A stretch of 64,000 nucleotides of DNA. Origin: an uncultured Pseudomonadales bacterium. Its GTDB lineage: Bacteria; Pseudomonadota; Gammaproteobacteria; Pseudomonadales; Pseudohongiellaceae. Location: contig CALKNV010000001.1 in the NCBI GenBank assembly GCA_938091935.1, positions 1-64,000 of the forward strand, in the 5' to 3' direction. The position numbers and the translations under genes are program-made. The notes under the pieces were generated by a model. That model was given only the letters and a program-made list of their open reading frames with translations, was not told the origin of the DNA and did no database searches. Position 1 is the first letter of the stretch. Each line of letters starts with the position of its first letter. Of this stretch, positions 51,944 to 62,626 are shown in pieces.

Positions 51944-52897
51944 ATGACCGTAAACCTTGGCGTTGTGATGGACCCCATCGAATCCATCACCGTAAAAAAA
52001 GACACCACTCTCGCCATGTTGTTGGCTGCACAGCGAAAAGGCTGGACTATTCACTACATGCAGCAAAAGGATCTCTGCTCAGCACAGGGAATCAGCCGTG
52101 CCAAAATGACGGTGCTGGAAGTAAGAGATGACCCCCAGAGCTGGTTCACTTTCGGCGAAGCAAGCGATAAGGCGCTTTCCGAGCTCGATGTAATTCTCAT
52201 GCGCAAGGATCCACCTTTCGACATGGATTATGTCTACTCTACCTATTTACTGGAGCAGGCGCACCGCGAGGGAACGCTGGTAGTTAATAATCCCCAGAGT
52301 CTGCGGGACTGCAATGAGAAGATGTTTGCGACCCAGTTCCCGCAGTGTTGCCCGCCGGTTCTCGTCTCCTCAGACGCAGAAATGCTAAAGGCCTTCTACC
52401 AGGAGCACGAAGACGTTATATATAAACCTCTCGATGGTATGGGAGGCACATCAATCTTTCGTGTTAAACAGGGCGATGCCAATCTTAGTGTGATTATCGA
52501 AACGCTCACCCTGCAGGGCAAACGTCAGATCATGGCACAGCGCTACATTCCCGAAATAGTTGACGGTGACAAAAGAATACTCATGATTGATGGAGAGCCT
52601 GTAGATTATGCCCTGGCCCGAATACCTGCGATTGGTGAAAACCGTGGCAACCTGGCCGCAGGCGGCAGCGGCGTGGCCCAGCCTTTAAGCGACAAAGATC
52701 GCTGGATTTGTGACCAGATTGCCCCTGTTCTTAAAGAAAAGGGGCTATTGTTTGTGGGTCTTGATGTGATTGGTAATTACCTGACCGAAATCAATGTGAC
52801 CAGCCCAACCTGCATCAGGGAAATCGATGCGGCCTTTGATCTGGACATCGCAGGTGATCTGATGAGCAAGATTGAAGAAAAACTCGCCGCCGCATGA
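51944..52897 (+). CDS. gshB: Glutathione synthetase
   Basis: 317 aa; GVVMDPIESITVKKDTTLAMLLAAQRKGW; DVIYKPLDGMGGTSIFRV; EINVTSPTCIREID. Confidence 0.98.
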   Translation: MTVNLGVVMDPIESITVKKDTTLAMLLAAQRKGWTIHYMQQKDLCSAQGISRAKMTVLEVRDDPQSWFTFGEASDKALSELDVILMRKDPPFDMDYVYSTYLLEQAHREGTLVVNNPQSLRDCNEKMFATQFPQCCPPVLVSSDAEMLKAFYQEHEDVIYKPLDGMGGTSIFRVKQGDANLSVIIETLTLQGKRQIMAQRYIPEIVDGDKRILMIDGEPVDYALARIPAIGENRGNLAAGGSGVAQPLSDKDRWICDQIAPVLKEKGLLFVGLDVIGNYLTEINVTSPTCIREIDAAFDLDIAGDLMSKIEEKLAAA

Positions 52898-52910
52898 ACG
52901 GGGAACGCGA

Positions 52911-53786
52911 TTGACTGCGGAAGATGAAGAACTTTCCCGGGAAAGATTCGGCTTTACTGTATTTCTCTCGGCCTGTTTTCACGCCATCATAATTCTTGGT
53001 GTTGGTTTCACTTATCTTGAAGAACTCAACAGTGAGCCTGCACTTGAAATCACTATGGCTCAGTACCGCAGTGAAATTGCACCGGAAGATGCGGATTTTC
53101 TCGCCCAGGAGAACCAGATAGGCAGCGGCGTGTTGGACGAGGCAGCCGCACCCAGTACGCCCTTCGAATCCGACTTCAACGACGACAATATCAATGAAGT
53201 ATTGCCCGTGCCCGAGGCCCCGAGAATCGTCAATGAACTGCAGCAACAAGATACCGCGGTTATTACTGCACTGCAGGACGATAACAGCATCGCACAACAA
53301 CTGGAATTGCTGGAGCCGGAAGACGAGCAACCGGTAGCGGAAGAAGTCGCACCGGACGATCTTAGTCTTGCCATAGCAAGTCTACAGGCACAACTCGACT
53401 TAAAAAGACAAGCCTATGCGAGACGGCCACGTAAATACACGATTTCTTCGGCCTCAACAAAAAAAAGCCATGACGCACTTTACTTAGACAACTGGCGCCG
53501 CCGCATTGAAGCAGTAGGCAATATAAATTATCCAGATGAGGCGCGCCGGCTTCAGACGTATGGCAATGTCAGAATGCTCGTCGCCCTGCAGCCAACCGGG
53601 CGCATAGACGAAGTTCGAATCTTGCAATCCTCCGGTCATACTGTGTTGGATCAGGCCGCCCTCAATATCGTCAATCTCGCTGCGCCTTTTGAGCCATTCC
53701 CCGATGAATTGCGCACGGAAGCTGATATACTGGAAGTCATAAGAACCTTTCGGTTCCATGAGGGCAATTCCCTCACCAGTTATTAA
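52911..53786 (+). CDS. TonB family protein
   Basis: Likely TTG start (longer ORF from 52872); N-terminal TM FTVFLSACFHAIIILGVGFTYLEE; TonB_C NINYPDEARRLQTYGNVRMLVALQPTGRIDEVRILQSSGHTVLDQAALNIV. Confidence 0.92.
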   Translation: MTAEDEELSRERFGFTVFLSACFHAIIILGVGFTYLEELNSEPALEITMAQYRSEIAPEDADFLAQENQIGSGVLDEAAAPSTPFESDFNDDNINEVLPVPEAPRIVNELQQQDTAVITALQDDNSIAQQLELLEPEDEQPVAEEVAPDDLSLAIASLQAQLDLKRQAYARRPRKYTISSASTKKSHDALYLDNWRRRIEAVGNINYPDEARRLQTYGNVRMLVALQPTGRIDEVRILQSSGHTVLDQAALNIVNLAAPFEPFPDELRTEADILEVIRTFRFHEGNSLTSY

Positions 53787-53817
53787 AATCTAGCCAAAGC
53801 CTCAATCCGGCCTGCTT

Positions 53818-54396
53818 ATGAGTGACAACACTCAAATCCATTACCTCGAAAACCAGTTTCTGATCGCGATGCCGCAGATGCTGGATTCCTACTTTGCTAA
53901 CACTGTGACTTATCTCTGGAAACACAATGAGCAGGGTGCTCTCGGCATAGTCATTAACAAACCCCTTCAGGCTTGTATCTCAGACATTTTCGATGAATTG
54001 GAAATTGAATGCGCCGCAGCAGAGGGCCCGTTCCGCGAGCAACACGTTCTAGCCGGAGGTCCGGTTGAGCGAGATAAGGGATTCATCATCCATGATGCGG
54101 GCGAGAATTGGGAGTCATCAGTATCCGTTACACCCGAGATTTCGGTCTGCACTTCGAAAACGATTTTACAAGATATTGCCAAAGGCGCCGGCCCGGATAA
54201 TTACGTGGTAGCACTGGGTTGCGCAGGTTGGGAGGCTGGCCAACTGGAACGAGAGATCAGCGAAAATGCCTGGCTCACTGCGCCCGCCAGCAGCGAACTG
54301 ATCTTCTCCAGTGATTACGCAGACAAAGCGCATGAGGCCGCAGCTGCGCTGGGCATAGACCTACAGCAAATTTCTCCAGAAGCCGGTCACTCGTAA
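53818..54396 (+). CDS. yqgE: YqgE/AlgH family protein
   Basis: 192 aa; NQFLIAMPQMLDSYFANTVTYLWKHNEQGALGIVINKPL; VALGCAGWEAGQLEREI. Confidence 0.96.
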   Translation: MSDNTQIHYLENQFLIAMPQMLDSYFANTVTYLWKHNEQGALGIVINKPLQACISDIFDELEIECAAAEGPFREQHVLAGGPVERDKGFIIHDAGENWESSVSVTPEISVCTSKTILQDIAKGAGPDNYVVALGCAGWEAGQLEREISENAWLTAPASSELIFSSDYADKAHEAAAALGIDLQQISPEAGHS

Positions 54397-54402
54397 GCAC
54401 TT

Positions 54403-54870
54403 ATGGCACTCGAGTCTTTCCCTAGTCACTTCGCAAAACCACTGACTGCCCTATCTTTCGACTTCGGGACTCAACGCATTGGCGTCGCATTCGGTCAAAG
54501 CCTTTCAGGCACGGCGAGGCCAGTGTGCGTGCTCAGGGCCAACGATGGGATTCCTGACTGGGAACAAGTAGGCAGGGTAATTGCCGAGTGGAGTCCAGAC
54601 GTGCTGGTGGTTGGCTTACCCTATAATCTGGACGGCACCGAAAGCGAATTGCTAAAGCGTGCAGTCAAATTCGGCAATCGACTCAATGGACGCTTTCATA
54701 AACCCTGTTACGGAATGGATGAACGCTTGTCCTCAAGGGCTGCCATCGAACAAGTCATGGAAGAGACTGGCAGTATGAATAAGAAATCCGGTATTGATGA
54801 TATAGCCGCGCAGATTATCCTTGAGAACTGGTTTTCGGAATTAAAACGCCAGGTTGAAAACACCAAGTAA
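54403..54870 (+). CDS. ruvX: Putative Holliday junction resolvase / pre-16S rRNA nuclease
   Basis: 155 aa; LSFDFGTQRIGVAFGQ; VVGLPYNLDGTES; DERLSSRAA; IDDIAAQIILENW. Confidence 0.96.
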   Translation: MALESFPSHFAKPLTALSFDFGTQRIGVAFGQSLSGTARPVCVLRANDGIPDWEQVGRVIAEWSPDVLVVGLPYNLDGTESELLKRAVKFGNRLNGRFHKPCYGMDERLSSRAAIEQVMEETGSMNKKSGIDDIAAQIILENWFSELKRQVENTK

Positions 54871-54901
54871 CCAGGGCTGCCCGAGACAAGCAGCGCTGGT
54901 T
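54869..54901. terminator. Bidirectional hairpin between convergent ruvX and pilT
   Basis: AACCAGGGCTGC-ccgagacaa-GCAGCGCTGGTT (12-bp stem, one mismatch), overlapping the ruvX stop; A7 run follows on the + strand. Confidence 0.45.
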
Positions 54902-54916
54902 GTAAAAAAAGCAGCT

Positions 54917-55951
54917 CTAGAAGTTTTCAGGCATCTTGGCTTTAAGCTTTGCGTCTTCCCGCGTCACCATACCTTTTGCCAACAGGTCTTTAAGACACTG
55001 ATCGAGGGTCTGCATGCCTGAACCGGCGCCAGTCTGAATAGCAGAATACATCTGCGCCACCTTATCCTCACGGATCAGGTTTCGAATCGCCGGTGTGCCA
55101 ATCATGATTTCATGAGCTGCGACACGGCCGCCGCCCGGTTTCTTCAGCAGGGTTTGGGAGATTACTGCCTGTAGTGATTCCGACAACATGGAACGTACCA
55201 TGTCTTTTTCTGCTGCCGGGAACACGTCAATCACACGGTCAATAGTTTTTGCCGCTGATGTTGTATGCAGCGTTCCAAAAACCAGGTGCCCAGTCTCTGC
55301 AGCGGTCAGTGCCAGACGAATGGTTTCCAGGTCACGTAGCTCACCAACAAGGATTATGTCAGGGTCCTCACGTAGCGCCGAGCGCAGGGCCTCATTAAAG
55401 CCATGGGTATCTCGATGCACCTCACGCTGGTTAACCAGACATTTCTTACTCTGGTGCACAAATTCGATTGGGTCTTCAATCGTCAGTATATGCTCGTACT
55501 TATTGTCATTGATGTAATCAACCATGGCAGCAAGCGTTGTACTCTTGCCGGAACCTGTTGGCCCTGTAACGGCAACCAGGCCACGCGGTACATTAGAGAT
55601 CTGGCGAAATACCTCGCCCATACCAAGCTGTTCCATAGACAGGACTTTGGACGGAATAGTACGAAAGACAGCAGCTGCGCCACGGTTTTGAATGAAGGCG
55701 TTGACACGAAAGCGGGCCAGGTTGGGTACTTCGAACGAAAAGTCAGTTTCGAGAAACTCTTCATAATCCTTTCGCTGCTTGTCATTCATGATTTCATAAA
55801 TGAGCGAGTGCACTTCTTTGTGGTCCATTTCCGGAACGTTGATCCTGCGGATATCCCCATCCACACGAATCAATGGCGGCATGCCGGCGGTGATGTGTAA
55901 ATCAGACGCACCCTGCTTCACACTAAAACCAAGTAGTTCTGTAATATCCAT
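54917..55951 (-). CDS. pilT: Type IV pilus twitching motility ATPase
   Basis: MDITELLGFSVKQGASDLHITAGMPPLIRVDGDIRRIN; GPTGSGKSTTLAAM; AHEIMIGTPAIRNLIREDKVAQMYSAIQTG. Confidence 0.97.
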   Translation of the reverse strand: MDITELLGFSVKQGASDLHITAGMPPLIRVDGDIRRINVPEMDHKEVHSLIYEIMNDKQRKDYEEFLETDFSFEVPNLARFRVNAFIQNRGAAAVFRTIPSKVLSMEQLGMGEVFRQISNVPRGLVAVTGPTGSGKSTTLAAMVDYINDNKYEHILTIEDPIEFVHQSKKCLVNQREVHRDTHGFNEALRSALREDPDIILVGELRDLETIRLALTAAETGHLVFGTLHTTSAAKTIDRVIDVFPAAEKDMVRSMLSESLQAVISQTLLKKPGGGRVAAHEIMIGTPAIRNLIREDKVAQMYSAIQTGAGSGMQTLDQCLKDLLAKGMVTREDAKLKAKMPENF

Positions 55952-56196
55952 AGCCTTACCTATAACGCGAGTTTTTAACTTCGTTGTCCTTATAGCTATC
56001 AATAGTAGCTATAAGAAATAATGCGCAGTGTCTGGCATCGTGATAGTCAAGCCTGGGTGACATATCCCTGGCTGAGAGCTGCAGTTCGCGAGCAGCGGCA
56101 GTTCCCCGCGGCTGGCCAATATGAACACTGTCGCCTATAGTACCCCTCCTTCAGTCAATATCCCAGACCCGGAGATTGGGATAAGCCGGTGAAAAC

Positions 56197-56886
56197 GTGA
56201 TCGATGTAACAGAAAACATTCGCGCCGCAAGCCAGAGAATACGTGCACTTGAGCAAGAACACGGCCGGCCTCAAGGTGCTGTCAGCCTGCTCGCCGTGAG
56301 TAAAAGGCAATCCATTGCGAAGATTCGTGAGGCCGCTGCCGCCGGCGTGTTAAATATTGGCGAGAATTACCTGCAGGAAGCGCTTGATAAAAAGCAGGAG
56401 TTGGCTGGTATACCGCGGTTGATCTGGCATTTTATTGGTCCAATTCAATCGAACAAAACCCGCGGCATAGCCGAAACTTTTGATTGGGTTCACAGTGTGG
56501 ATCGCATCAAGATTGCGAAGCGTCTGAACGACCAGCGCCCAGCCGATAAGGGGCCACTCAATGTTTGTGTACAGGTCAACCTGTCGGCAGAGGAGAGCAA
56601 GTCAGGAACCACATCCAGTGAGGCGTCCAAGCTCTGCCAGCAGATCGCCGAACTCCCAAATTTGACCCTGCGGGGACTCATGGCAATTCCCGCAGCGACC
56701 GATGATGAGGCTGCACAGCATCGAGCCTTTAGAATCCTGGCCCACCTCTTCCAGTCGCTCCAGGAGAGCCATTCTGAAATGGACACGCTTTCCATGGGCA
56801 TGTCGAACGACTATGCCGCTGCCATTGCCGAGGGCTCAACAATGATACGACTGGGCACCGCGCTTTTTGGTCCCCGCGAGTCTTGA
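56197..56886 (+). CDS. yggS: YggS family PLP homeostasis protein
   Basis: 229 aa; LLAVSKRQSIAKIREAAAAGVLNIGENYLQEA; WHFIGPIQSNKTRGIAE; LSMGMSNDYAAAIAEGSTMIRLGTALFG. Confidence 0.97.
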   Translation: MIDVTENIRAASQRIRALEQEHGRPQGAVSLLAVSKRQSIAKIREAAAAGVLNIGENYLQEALDKKQELAGIPRLIWHFIGPIQSNKTRGIAETFDWVHSVDRIKIAKRLNDQRPADKGPLNVCVQVNLSAEESKSGTTSSEASKLCQQIAELPNLTLRGLMAIPAATDDEAAQHRAFRILAHLFQSLQESHSEMDTLSMGMSNDYAAAIAEGSTMIRLGTALFGPRES

Positions 56887-56988
56887 ATGTGCCAGGTCTG
56901 ATGGGGAAAGCGAAATTATCCCTGCCACGCCTAATGCGCTAAAATAACTCCTCTTCGCGAGCCCCGTCGGCATAATCAGGGAGACAGT

Positions 56989-57795
56989 TTGAACAACCCA
57001 AGCATTGGATTCATCGGCGCTGGCAACATGGCGGGCAGCCTCATTAAAGGTCTGCTCGCCAAAGGATTTGGTAGAGACTCCATAGCCGCTTCCGATATAG
57101 ATACAGAGAAGCTGCAACAGCTCCAGCGAGACAGTGGAATTCGGACTGCATCCAATCAGGAGCTAGCCGACAGTGCCGACATATTGGTGCTTGCTGTCAA
57201 GCCACAGGTCTTGAAGGCAGTGTGTGAAGGCTTTTCGCTGGGCACGAATCGGCCGCTGGTGGTGTCGGTTGCTGCCGGAGTCACGTTGGACAATTTGGCG
57301 GCATGGCTGGGAAACGACGTAGCCATCGTGCGCAGCATGCCGAATACACCAGCCCTCATCGGCAAGGGCGCGACGGGGCTTTATGCGAACGCCCATGCCA
57401 GCGAACAGCATCGAGAGATCGCTACCGAACTCATGAACGCCGTAGGCTTGAGCGTTTGGGTTGATAGCGAGTCTGAAATCGATGCAGTCACCGCGGTATC
57501 GGGTAGTGGGCCAGCCTATTATTTCCTCTTTATGGAGGCGATGCAGGAGGCGGCGCTGGAACTTGGCCTGGCGCCCGAGGCTGCCAGAACACTATGCCAA
57601 CAAACCGCAATCGGTGCCTGTGAGCTGGCAAAGAGCAGCGCCGATGACGTGGCCGAGTTGCGCCGCAAGGTGACTTCTCCTGGGGGCACCACTGAGCAAG
57701 CAATCCTGAAATTTGAATCAGGTGGTCTCAGACAACTGGTGAAAGAGTCACTGCAAGCTGCCCGGGACCGGTCGGAAGAGCTTGCGAAAGAGTAG
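56989..57795 (+). CDS. proC: Pyrroline-5-carboxylate reductase
   Basis: 268 aa, TTG start; IGFIGAGNMAGSLIKGLLAKG; VTAVSGSGPAYYFLFMEAM; RKVTSPGGTTEQAI. Confidence 0.97.
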   Translation: MNNPSIGFIGAGNMAGSLIKGLLAKGFGRDSIAASDIDTEKLQQLQRDSGIRTASNQELADSADILVLAVKPQVLKAVCEGFSLGTNRPLVVSVAAGVTLDNLAAWLGNDVAIVRSMPNTPALIGKGATGLYANAHASEQHREIATELMNAVGLSVWVDSESEIDAVTAVSGSGPAYYFLFMEAMQEAALELGLAPEAARTLCQQTAIGACELAKSSADDVAELRRKVTSPGGTTEQAILKFESGGLRQLVKESLQAARDRSEELAKE

Positions 57796-57878
57796 CCACC
57801 AGGTCGGTAATAGAATTGGTTTAAGCGCGCTTGTGAATCAAGCGTATCAGTGAAGACAAAACAGGTAAGAGAAATATC

Positions 57879-58478
57879 ATGGGTGTATTTGGAAGTTCCG
57901 CGGCTCTCATCATCAATACCCTGGGTGGCCTTTATTTGCTGGCGGTGTTGTTGCGGTTCCTGCTGCAAATTGCAAAGGCGGACTTTTATAATCCGGTTTC
58001 TCAAGCAGTGGTTAGAGCGACTGACCCCTTGGTCAGAATTTTCCGCAAGGTCATCCCAGGTTACCGCGGCATCGATTTTTCAACCCTGATTCTGGCTATC
58101 GTCATTGAGGCGATAGCGATCTGCGTTCTGATTATTCTCTATGGGGGAAGCATTCCCACTGCAGGATTTATTGTTACCTGGGCGTTTGTCGGTGTGATTT
58201 ATTTCATCGTGAATATTTATTATTACGCCATCATTGGCTCAATCATCATGTCCTTCGTGATGCTGTTCTCCGGCAACATGAACCCTCATCCGATTCTGCG
58301 ACTAATCTGGCAGCTCACCGAACCGGTGATGGGACCAGTACGAAAAGTTGTGCCTCCCATGGGTGGGCTGGATTTTTCACCGATTTTCATTTTCATCATC
58401 ATTGGTCTGATCCAGAACTTATTGATTCAAACTTTTGGAATTAGCGAGCAGATCGCCGCCGTCGTAATCGGGATTTAG
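57879..58478 (+). CDS. yggT: YggT family membrane protein
   Basis: 199 aa; duplicated YggT domain: LLRFLLQIAKADFYNPVSQAVVRATDPLVRIFRKVIPG and LIWQLTEPVMGPVRKVVPPMGGLDFSPIFIFIIIGLIQNLL. Confidence 0.96.
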   Translation: MGVFGSSAALIINTLGGLYLLAVLLRFLLQIAKADFYNPVSQAVVRATDPLVRIFRKVIPGYRGIDFSTLILAIVIEAIAICVLIILYGGSIPTAGFIVTWAFVGVIYFIVNIYYYAIIGSIIMSFVMLFSGNMNPHPILRLIWQLTEPVMGPVRKVVPPMGGLDFSPIFIFIIIGLIQNLLIQTFGISEQIAAVVIGI

Positions 58479-58636
58479 TTGAGTAACCAAGCCAGGTCTC
58501 GAAATCCTTTGCAAGCTACAGGTTGCTGCAGCCGAATAGAATTTGTACCTGCGCCATGCTGGATCATCTGATTCTATGTGTATGCGTCCGGCCAGTTACA
58601 AAAAAGTGCGGGAATACTCTGGAAATATAAAATCCC

Positions 58637-59836
58637 ATGCCTAACACCATACCCTCAGACTCAGTCGGCATCGTCACGCCACAGTGCATTCATTTCAATG
58701 AAGAGCTGTCTCTGCGCAGCGGAAATGTGCTGTCAGGGTTTGAACTGATGATTGAGACTTATGGTGAATTGAATGCGGATAAATCCAACGCTATCCTGAT
58801 TTGTCATGCCTTAAGTGGCGACCACCATGCGGCGGGATACCACGATGAAGAAGATGCCAAGCCAGGATGGTGGGACAGTTGCATTGGCCCTGGCAAACCG
58901 ATTGATACCAATCTGTTCTTTGTAGTCTCACTTAATAACCTTGGAGGTTGCGCCGGCAGCACCGGCCCTGCCAGCATCAATCCCGAGACCGGCAAGTATT
59001 ACGGGCCCGACTTTCCCGTCGTGACGGTGCGCGATTGGGTAAAAAGCCAGGTAATGCTGATGGACCATCTGGGGATTACCCAGTGGGCCGCAGTGGTTGG
59101 AGGTAGTCTGGGTGGCATGCAGGTTTTGCGCTGGGCTATAAGCTTCCCCGAACGTTTGCGCCACGCCGTCTGTATCGCAGCGGCGCCCAAACTCTCTGCC
59201 CAGAATATCGCCTTTAATGAAGTAGCTCGACACTCGATTGTTAATGACCCTAACTTTCATGAGGGCCGATACCTGGAAGCTGGCACCTACCCCAAGCAGG
59301 GGCTAATGCTAGCGCGGATGGTCGGTCACATTACCTACCTGTCTGACAATGCCATGCGCGAGAAATTCGGGCGTACTATTTCCGATCTTGACAGCTCCGG
59401 TTCTAACTTCGGCCGAGACCTTCGTACCGGCACGCTCAGCTTTGGATTCAATGTAGATTTTCAGGTAGAAAGTTATCTGCATTATCAGGGGGAACGCTTC
59501 TCTGAAAACTTTGATGCCAACACCTACCTGCTAATGACCAAGGCGCTGGATTATTTTGATCCGTCCGTGGACTACGAAGGTGACTTCAGTGCGGCCTTCA
59601 AGAATGCAAACTGCAAATTCTTGCTGATGTCATTCACCACGGACTGGCGTTTTCCGCCGGAACGATCCCGCGAGATCGTCAATGATCTGCTGAAGGCCGG
59701 CAAGGAAGTCACTTACTTGGAGATCGAAGCAGATCAGGGGCATGACGCCTTCCTGTTACCTATTCCCCGTTACGTCAATGCGCTGTCCGCTTACCTCAAA
59801 CGAGTTCACACAGAGGGTTCCGCGGATGCGTCCTGA
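58637..59836 (+). CDS. metX: Homoserine O-succinyl/acetyltransferase
   Basis: 399 aa; [59 protein letters not shown]. Confidence 0.97.
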   Translation: MPNTIPSDSVGIVTPQCIHFNEELSLRSGNVLSGFELMIETYGELNADKSNAILICHALSGDHHAAGYHDEEDAKPGWWDSCIGPGKPIDTNLFFVVSLNNLGGCAGSTGPASINPETGKYYGPDFPVVTVRDWVKSQVMLMDHLGITQWAAVVGGSLGGMQVLRWAISFPERLRHAVCIAAAPKLSAQNIAFNEVARHSIVNDPNFHEGRYLEAGTYPKQGLMLARMVGHITYLSDNAMREKFGRTISDLDSSGSNFGRDLRTGTLSFGFNVDFQVESYLHYQGERFSENFDANTYLLMTKALDYFDPSVDYEGDFSAAFKNANCKFLLMSFTTDWRFPPERSREIVNDLLKAGKEVTYLEIEADQGHDAFLLPIPRYVNALSAYLKRVHTEGSADAS

Positions 59837-60419
59837 TCTGGAAATTATCCAGCAGTGGATCCAGCCAGGTAGCCGTGTGCTAGATCTGGGTTGTGGTGAC
59901 GGCAGCCTGCTGCACTATCTCAATACGTCGAAGAGTGTCACATCCATTGGCCTGGAAATTGACGAGGGCAATATCGAGCAGTGCATCACCAACGGCGTCA
60001 ACGTGATCGAACAAAATATGGATGAAGGACTGGGCAATTTCCAGCCTGACAGCTTTGACACTGTGCTGTTAGCGCAAACGCTGCAAGCATTGAGTAATCC
60101 CCATATACTGATTAACGAGATGCTCAGAGTCGGCAAATATGGCATCGTGACATTTCCTAACTTCGGCAACTGGAAAAGTCGCCTCTACCTGGCGTTTCGA
60201 GGCCGCATGCCGGTGAGCAAATTCATGCCAAATGAATGGTATGACACGCCCAATATTCATTTCTGCACGGTGAAGGACTTCGATGCCCTGTGCCGGGAGA
60301 ACAACATTAAAATTCTTACCCGCACGGTAGTGGATTCACAGCACCAGGGTAACTGGGCCATGAAGGCCTGGCCGAACTTCCTGGGCGAAATCGCTATCTA
60401 CCACATCACCCGAGATTGA
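59826..60419 (+). CDS. metW: Methionine biosynthesis protein MetW
   Basis: [32 protein letters not shown]; overlaps the metX 3' end. Confidence 0.96.
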   Translation: MRPDLEIIQQWIQPGSRVLDLGCGDGSLLHYLNTSKSVTSIGLEIDEGNIEQCITNGVNVIEQNMDEGLGNFQPDSFDTVLLAQTLQALSNPHILINEMLRVGKYGIVTFPNFGNWKSRLYLAFRGRMPVSKFMPNEWYDTPNIHFCTVKDFDALCRENNIKILTRTVVDSQHQGNWAMKAWPNFLGEIAIYHITRD

Positions 60420-60438
60420 GAGCTTGAGGAATGAGCGG

Positions 60439-61047
60439 ATGACAGCGAGAAAAGTCGTGTTGGCGAGCAGCAACAAAGGCAAGCTCAAGGAACTGCAGAA
60501 CATCCTCGCAGCGAAAGATATCACCTTGATTCCCCAGTCAGAGTTTAACGTGAGTGATGCCGATGAAACTGGCTTGAGCTTTGTGGAAAATGCAATTATC
60601 AAAGCACGCCATGCATGCGAGGCAACTGGACTGCCAAGCATCGCAGATGATTCTGGTATCGAGGTAGACGCACTAAATGGGAGACCTGGCATTTATTCTG
60701 CGAGATTCTCTGGAAAAATCGGAGCAGAAGCTGATCCTGCCAACAACGCAAAACTGCTTCAAGAGCTTGCAGATGTCCCTGAAGCGGAGCGAACTGCACG
60801 CTTTCAGTGTGTGATCGTTTATTTGCGACATGCGCAGGACCCCATGCCGCTGATTTGTCAGGGAACCTGGGAGGGTCGTATTCTGTTTGAAGAGCAGGGA
60901 ATAAACGGCTTCGGCTATGACCCTTTGTTCTATGTCCCCACCCACCAATGCGCGTCGGCAGAGTTAGCAGCCGATGTAAAAAATGCCATCAGCCATCGTG
61001 GCCAGGCACTACAAAGACTGTTGGTATGCTGGAACAACCCCCCTTAA
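60439..61047 (+). CDS. rdgB: XTP/dITP pyrophosphatase
   Basis: KVVLASSNKGKLKELQNIL; SFVENAIIKARHACEATGLPSIADDSGIEVDALNGRPGIYSARF. Confidence 0.97.
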   Translation: MTARKVVLASSNKGKLKELQNILAAKDITLIPQSEFNVSDADETGLSFVENAIIKARHACEATGLPSIADDSGIEVDALNGRPGIYSARFSGKIGAEADPANNAKLLQELADVPEAERTARFQCVIVYLRHAQDPMPLICQGTWEGRILFEEQGINGFGYDPLFYVPTHQCASAELAADVKNAISHRGQALQRLLVCWNNPP

Positions 61048-62174
61048 GCCTGTACGTGCATGTACCCTGGTGTATTCGCAAATGCCCCTATTGCGACTTC
61101 AATTCCCATGCCGTCAAATCCGATATCCCCGAGCAGGCATACGTTGACGCGCTCTGCCAGGATTTTGAGTTGGAGGCTGCCCGCCGCGGACAGCAGTCTT
61201 CAGGAATTAGTTCGATATTCATCGGTGGTGGCACACCAAGTTTACTGAGCGCAGATGCCTATGAGCGGTTGCTCTCACATATAGATGCCGTGTTTGGCAT
61301 TGAATCCGCAGCTGAGATAACACTCGAGGCTAACCCTGGAACCGCGGAGGCAGACAGATTTCGTGAGTATCGCGCGGTCGGTATCAACCGCCTGTCCATT
61401 GGTGTGCAGAGCTTTAACGAAGCGCATCTGAAAACTCTTGGGCGCATACACTCCGGCAATGATGCCCGACGCGCCATCGAATATTGCACTAGCGCAGGGT
61501 TCGACAACTTTAATCTTGACCTCATGCATGGCTTGCCAGATCAGACTGAAGACGAGGCCCTTGAAGATATTGCAACTGCCCTGCACTTCGAGCCGCCTCA
61601 TCTTAGCTGGTACCAGCTCACCATAGAGCCAAACACGGAGTTCTTCTCCAAACCACCGGCTCTGCCAACAGAGGGTCTACTCGATACTATCCAGCAGCAA
61701 GGACAGCAGGTGCTCGAATCCGGAGGATATGGACGCTACGAAGTCTCTGCCTTCTGCCAGAAGGGAAAACAGTCGCGACACAATCTTAACTACTGGCTAT
61801 TTGGGGATTACCTGGGAATTGGCGCCGGCGCCCATGGCAAGCTCACCCAGCCTAATGACAATCTCATCCTGCGTACGCGCAAGAAGAAACAACCTGATCA
61901 CTATCTCGCCAGCGAACTATCGAGAACTGCTGAAGTGGCGCCAATAAAGCCAGAGGATCGGGCACTGGAATTCCTGCTTAATGGCTTGCGCTTGGTAAAC
62001 GGCTTCAGCATCCAGGAATTCGAGACTCGCACTGGCGTCACTTTTAGCCAGATAGGAAAGCGGGTAGAATATCTCGCCTCACAAGAGCTGCTAAATGTGA
62101 ATAAAGGCAGAGTGCGCGCGACTGAGCACGGGTACCGCGTTCTCAATAGTTTGCTTGAGGAGTTTATCGAGTAA
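61026..62174 (+). CDS. hemW: Radical SAM heme chaperone HemW
   Basis: PPLSLYVHVPWCIRKCPYCDFNSH; IFIGGGTPSLLSADAYERLL; start inside the rdgB 3' end. Confidence 0.96.
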   Translation: MLEQPPLSLYVHVPWCIRKCPYCDFNSHAVKSDIPEQAYVDALCQDFELEAARRGQQSSGISSIFIGGGTPSLLSADAYERLLSHIDAVFGIESAAEITLEANPGTAEADRFREYRAVGINRLSIGVQSFNEAHLKTLGRIHSGNDARRAIEYCTSAGFDNFNLDLMHGLPDQTEDEALEDIATALHFEPPHLSWYQLTIEPNTEFFSKPPALPTEGLLDTIQQQGQQVLESGGYGRYEVSAFCQKGKQSRHNLNYWLFGDYLGIGAGAHGKLTQPNDNLILRTRKKKQPDHYLASELSRTAEVAPIKPEDRALEFLLNGLRLVNGFSIQEFETRTGVTFSQIGKRVEYLASQELLNVNKGRVRATEHGYRVLNSLLEEFIE

Positions 62175-62250
62175 ACATCACATTATTTCTTCGCCCGATT
62201 AGCGGCACTATTTCCAGCATCAACAGAATTAGCAACACCGGGAAGAGGCT

Positions 62251-62604
62251 ATGGAAAAACTCTACAAAAGACGCTGCGAACCCTGCGGTTTGGGCGCGCC
62301 CGTCGTCACTGAGCAAGAAGCCAACGACTTGTTAATCAGCGTGCCCGGATGGAAAAAAGAATTCCACGATGGCGTAGAAAAACTGGTTAGGGAGTTTTTC
62401 TTTGTAGAGTTCGCCGATGCCTTTAATTTTACTTATAAGATAGCGAGCCTATCCGAACGCGAAGACCACCACCCCAGCATCATGACTGAATGGGGCAAGG
62501 TAACTGTCTATTGGTGGACGCATCGAATTAACGGACTTCACGTAAACGATTTCATCATGGCAGCCAAAACTGACATGATAGCGAAGCTGTCCGCGCCATC
62601 CTGA
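62251..62604 (+). CDS. phhB: Pterin-4a-carbinolamine dehydratase
   Basis: 117 aa; FADAFNFTYKIASLSEREDHHPSIMTEWGKVTVYWWTHRINGLHVNDFIMAAKTD. Confidence 0.96.
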   Translation: MEKLYKRRCEPCGLGAPVVTEQEANDLLISVPGWKKEFHDGVEKLVREFFFVEFADAFNFTYKIASLSEREDHHPSIMTEWGKVTVYWWTHRINGLHVNDFIMAAKTDMIAKLSAPS

Positions 62605-62626
62605 TTCCAGCAGAGTAAAATTACCC

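Noticed and set aside
58479-58636. Riboswitch (SAM-type) upstream of metX
   Set aside because: No recognisable SAM-I/II core or terminator arrangement by eye; would need an Infernal/Rfam scan.
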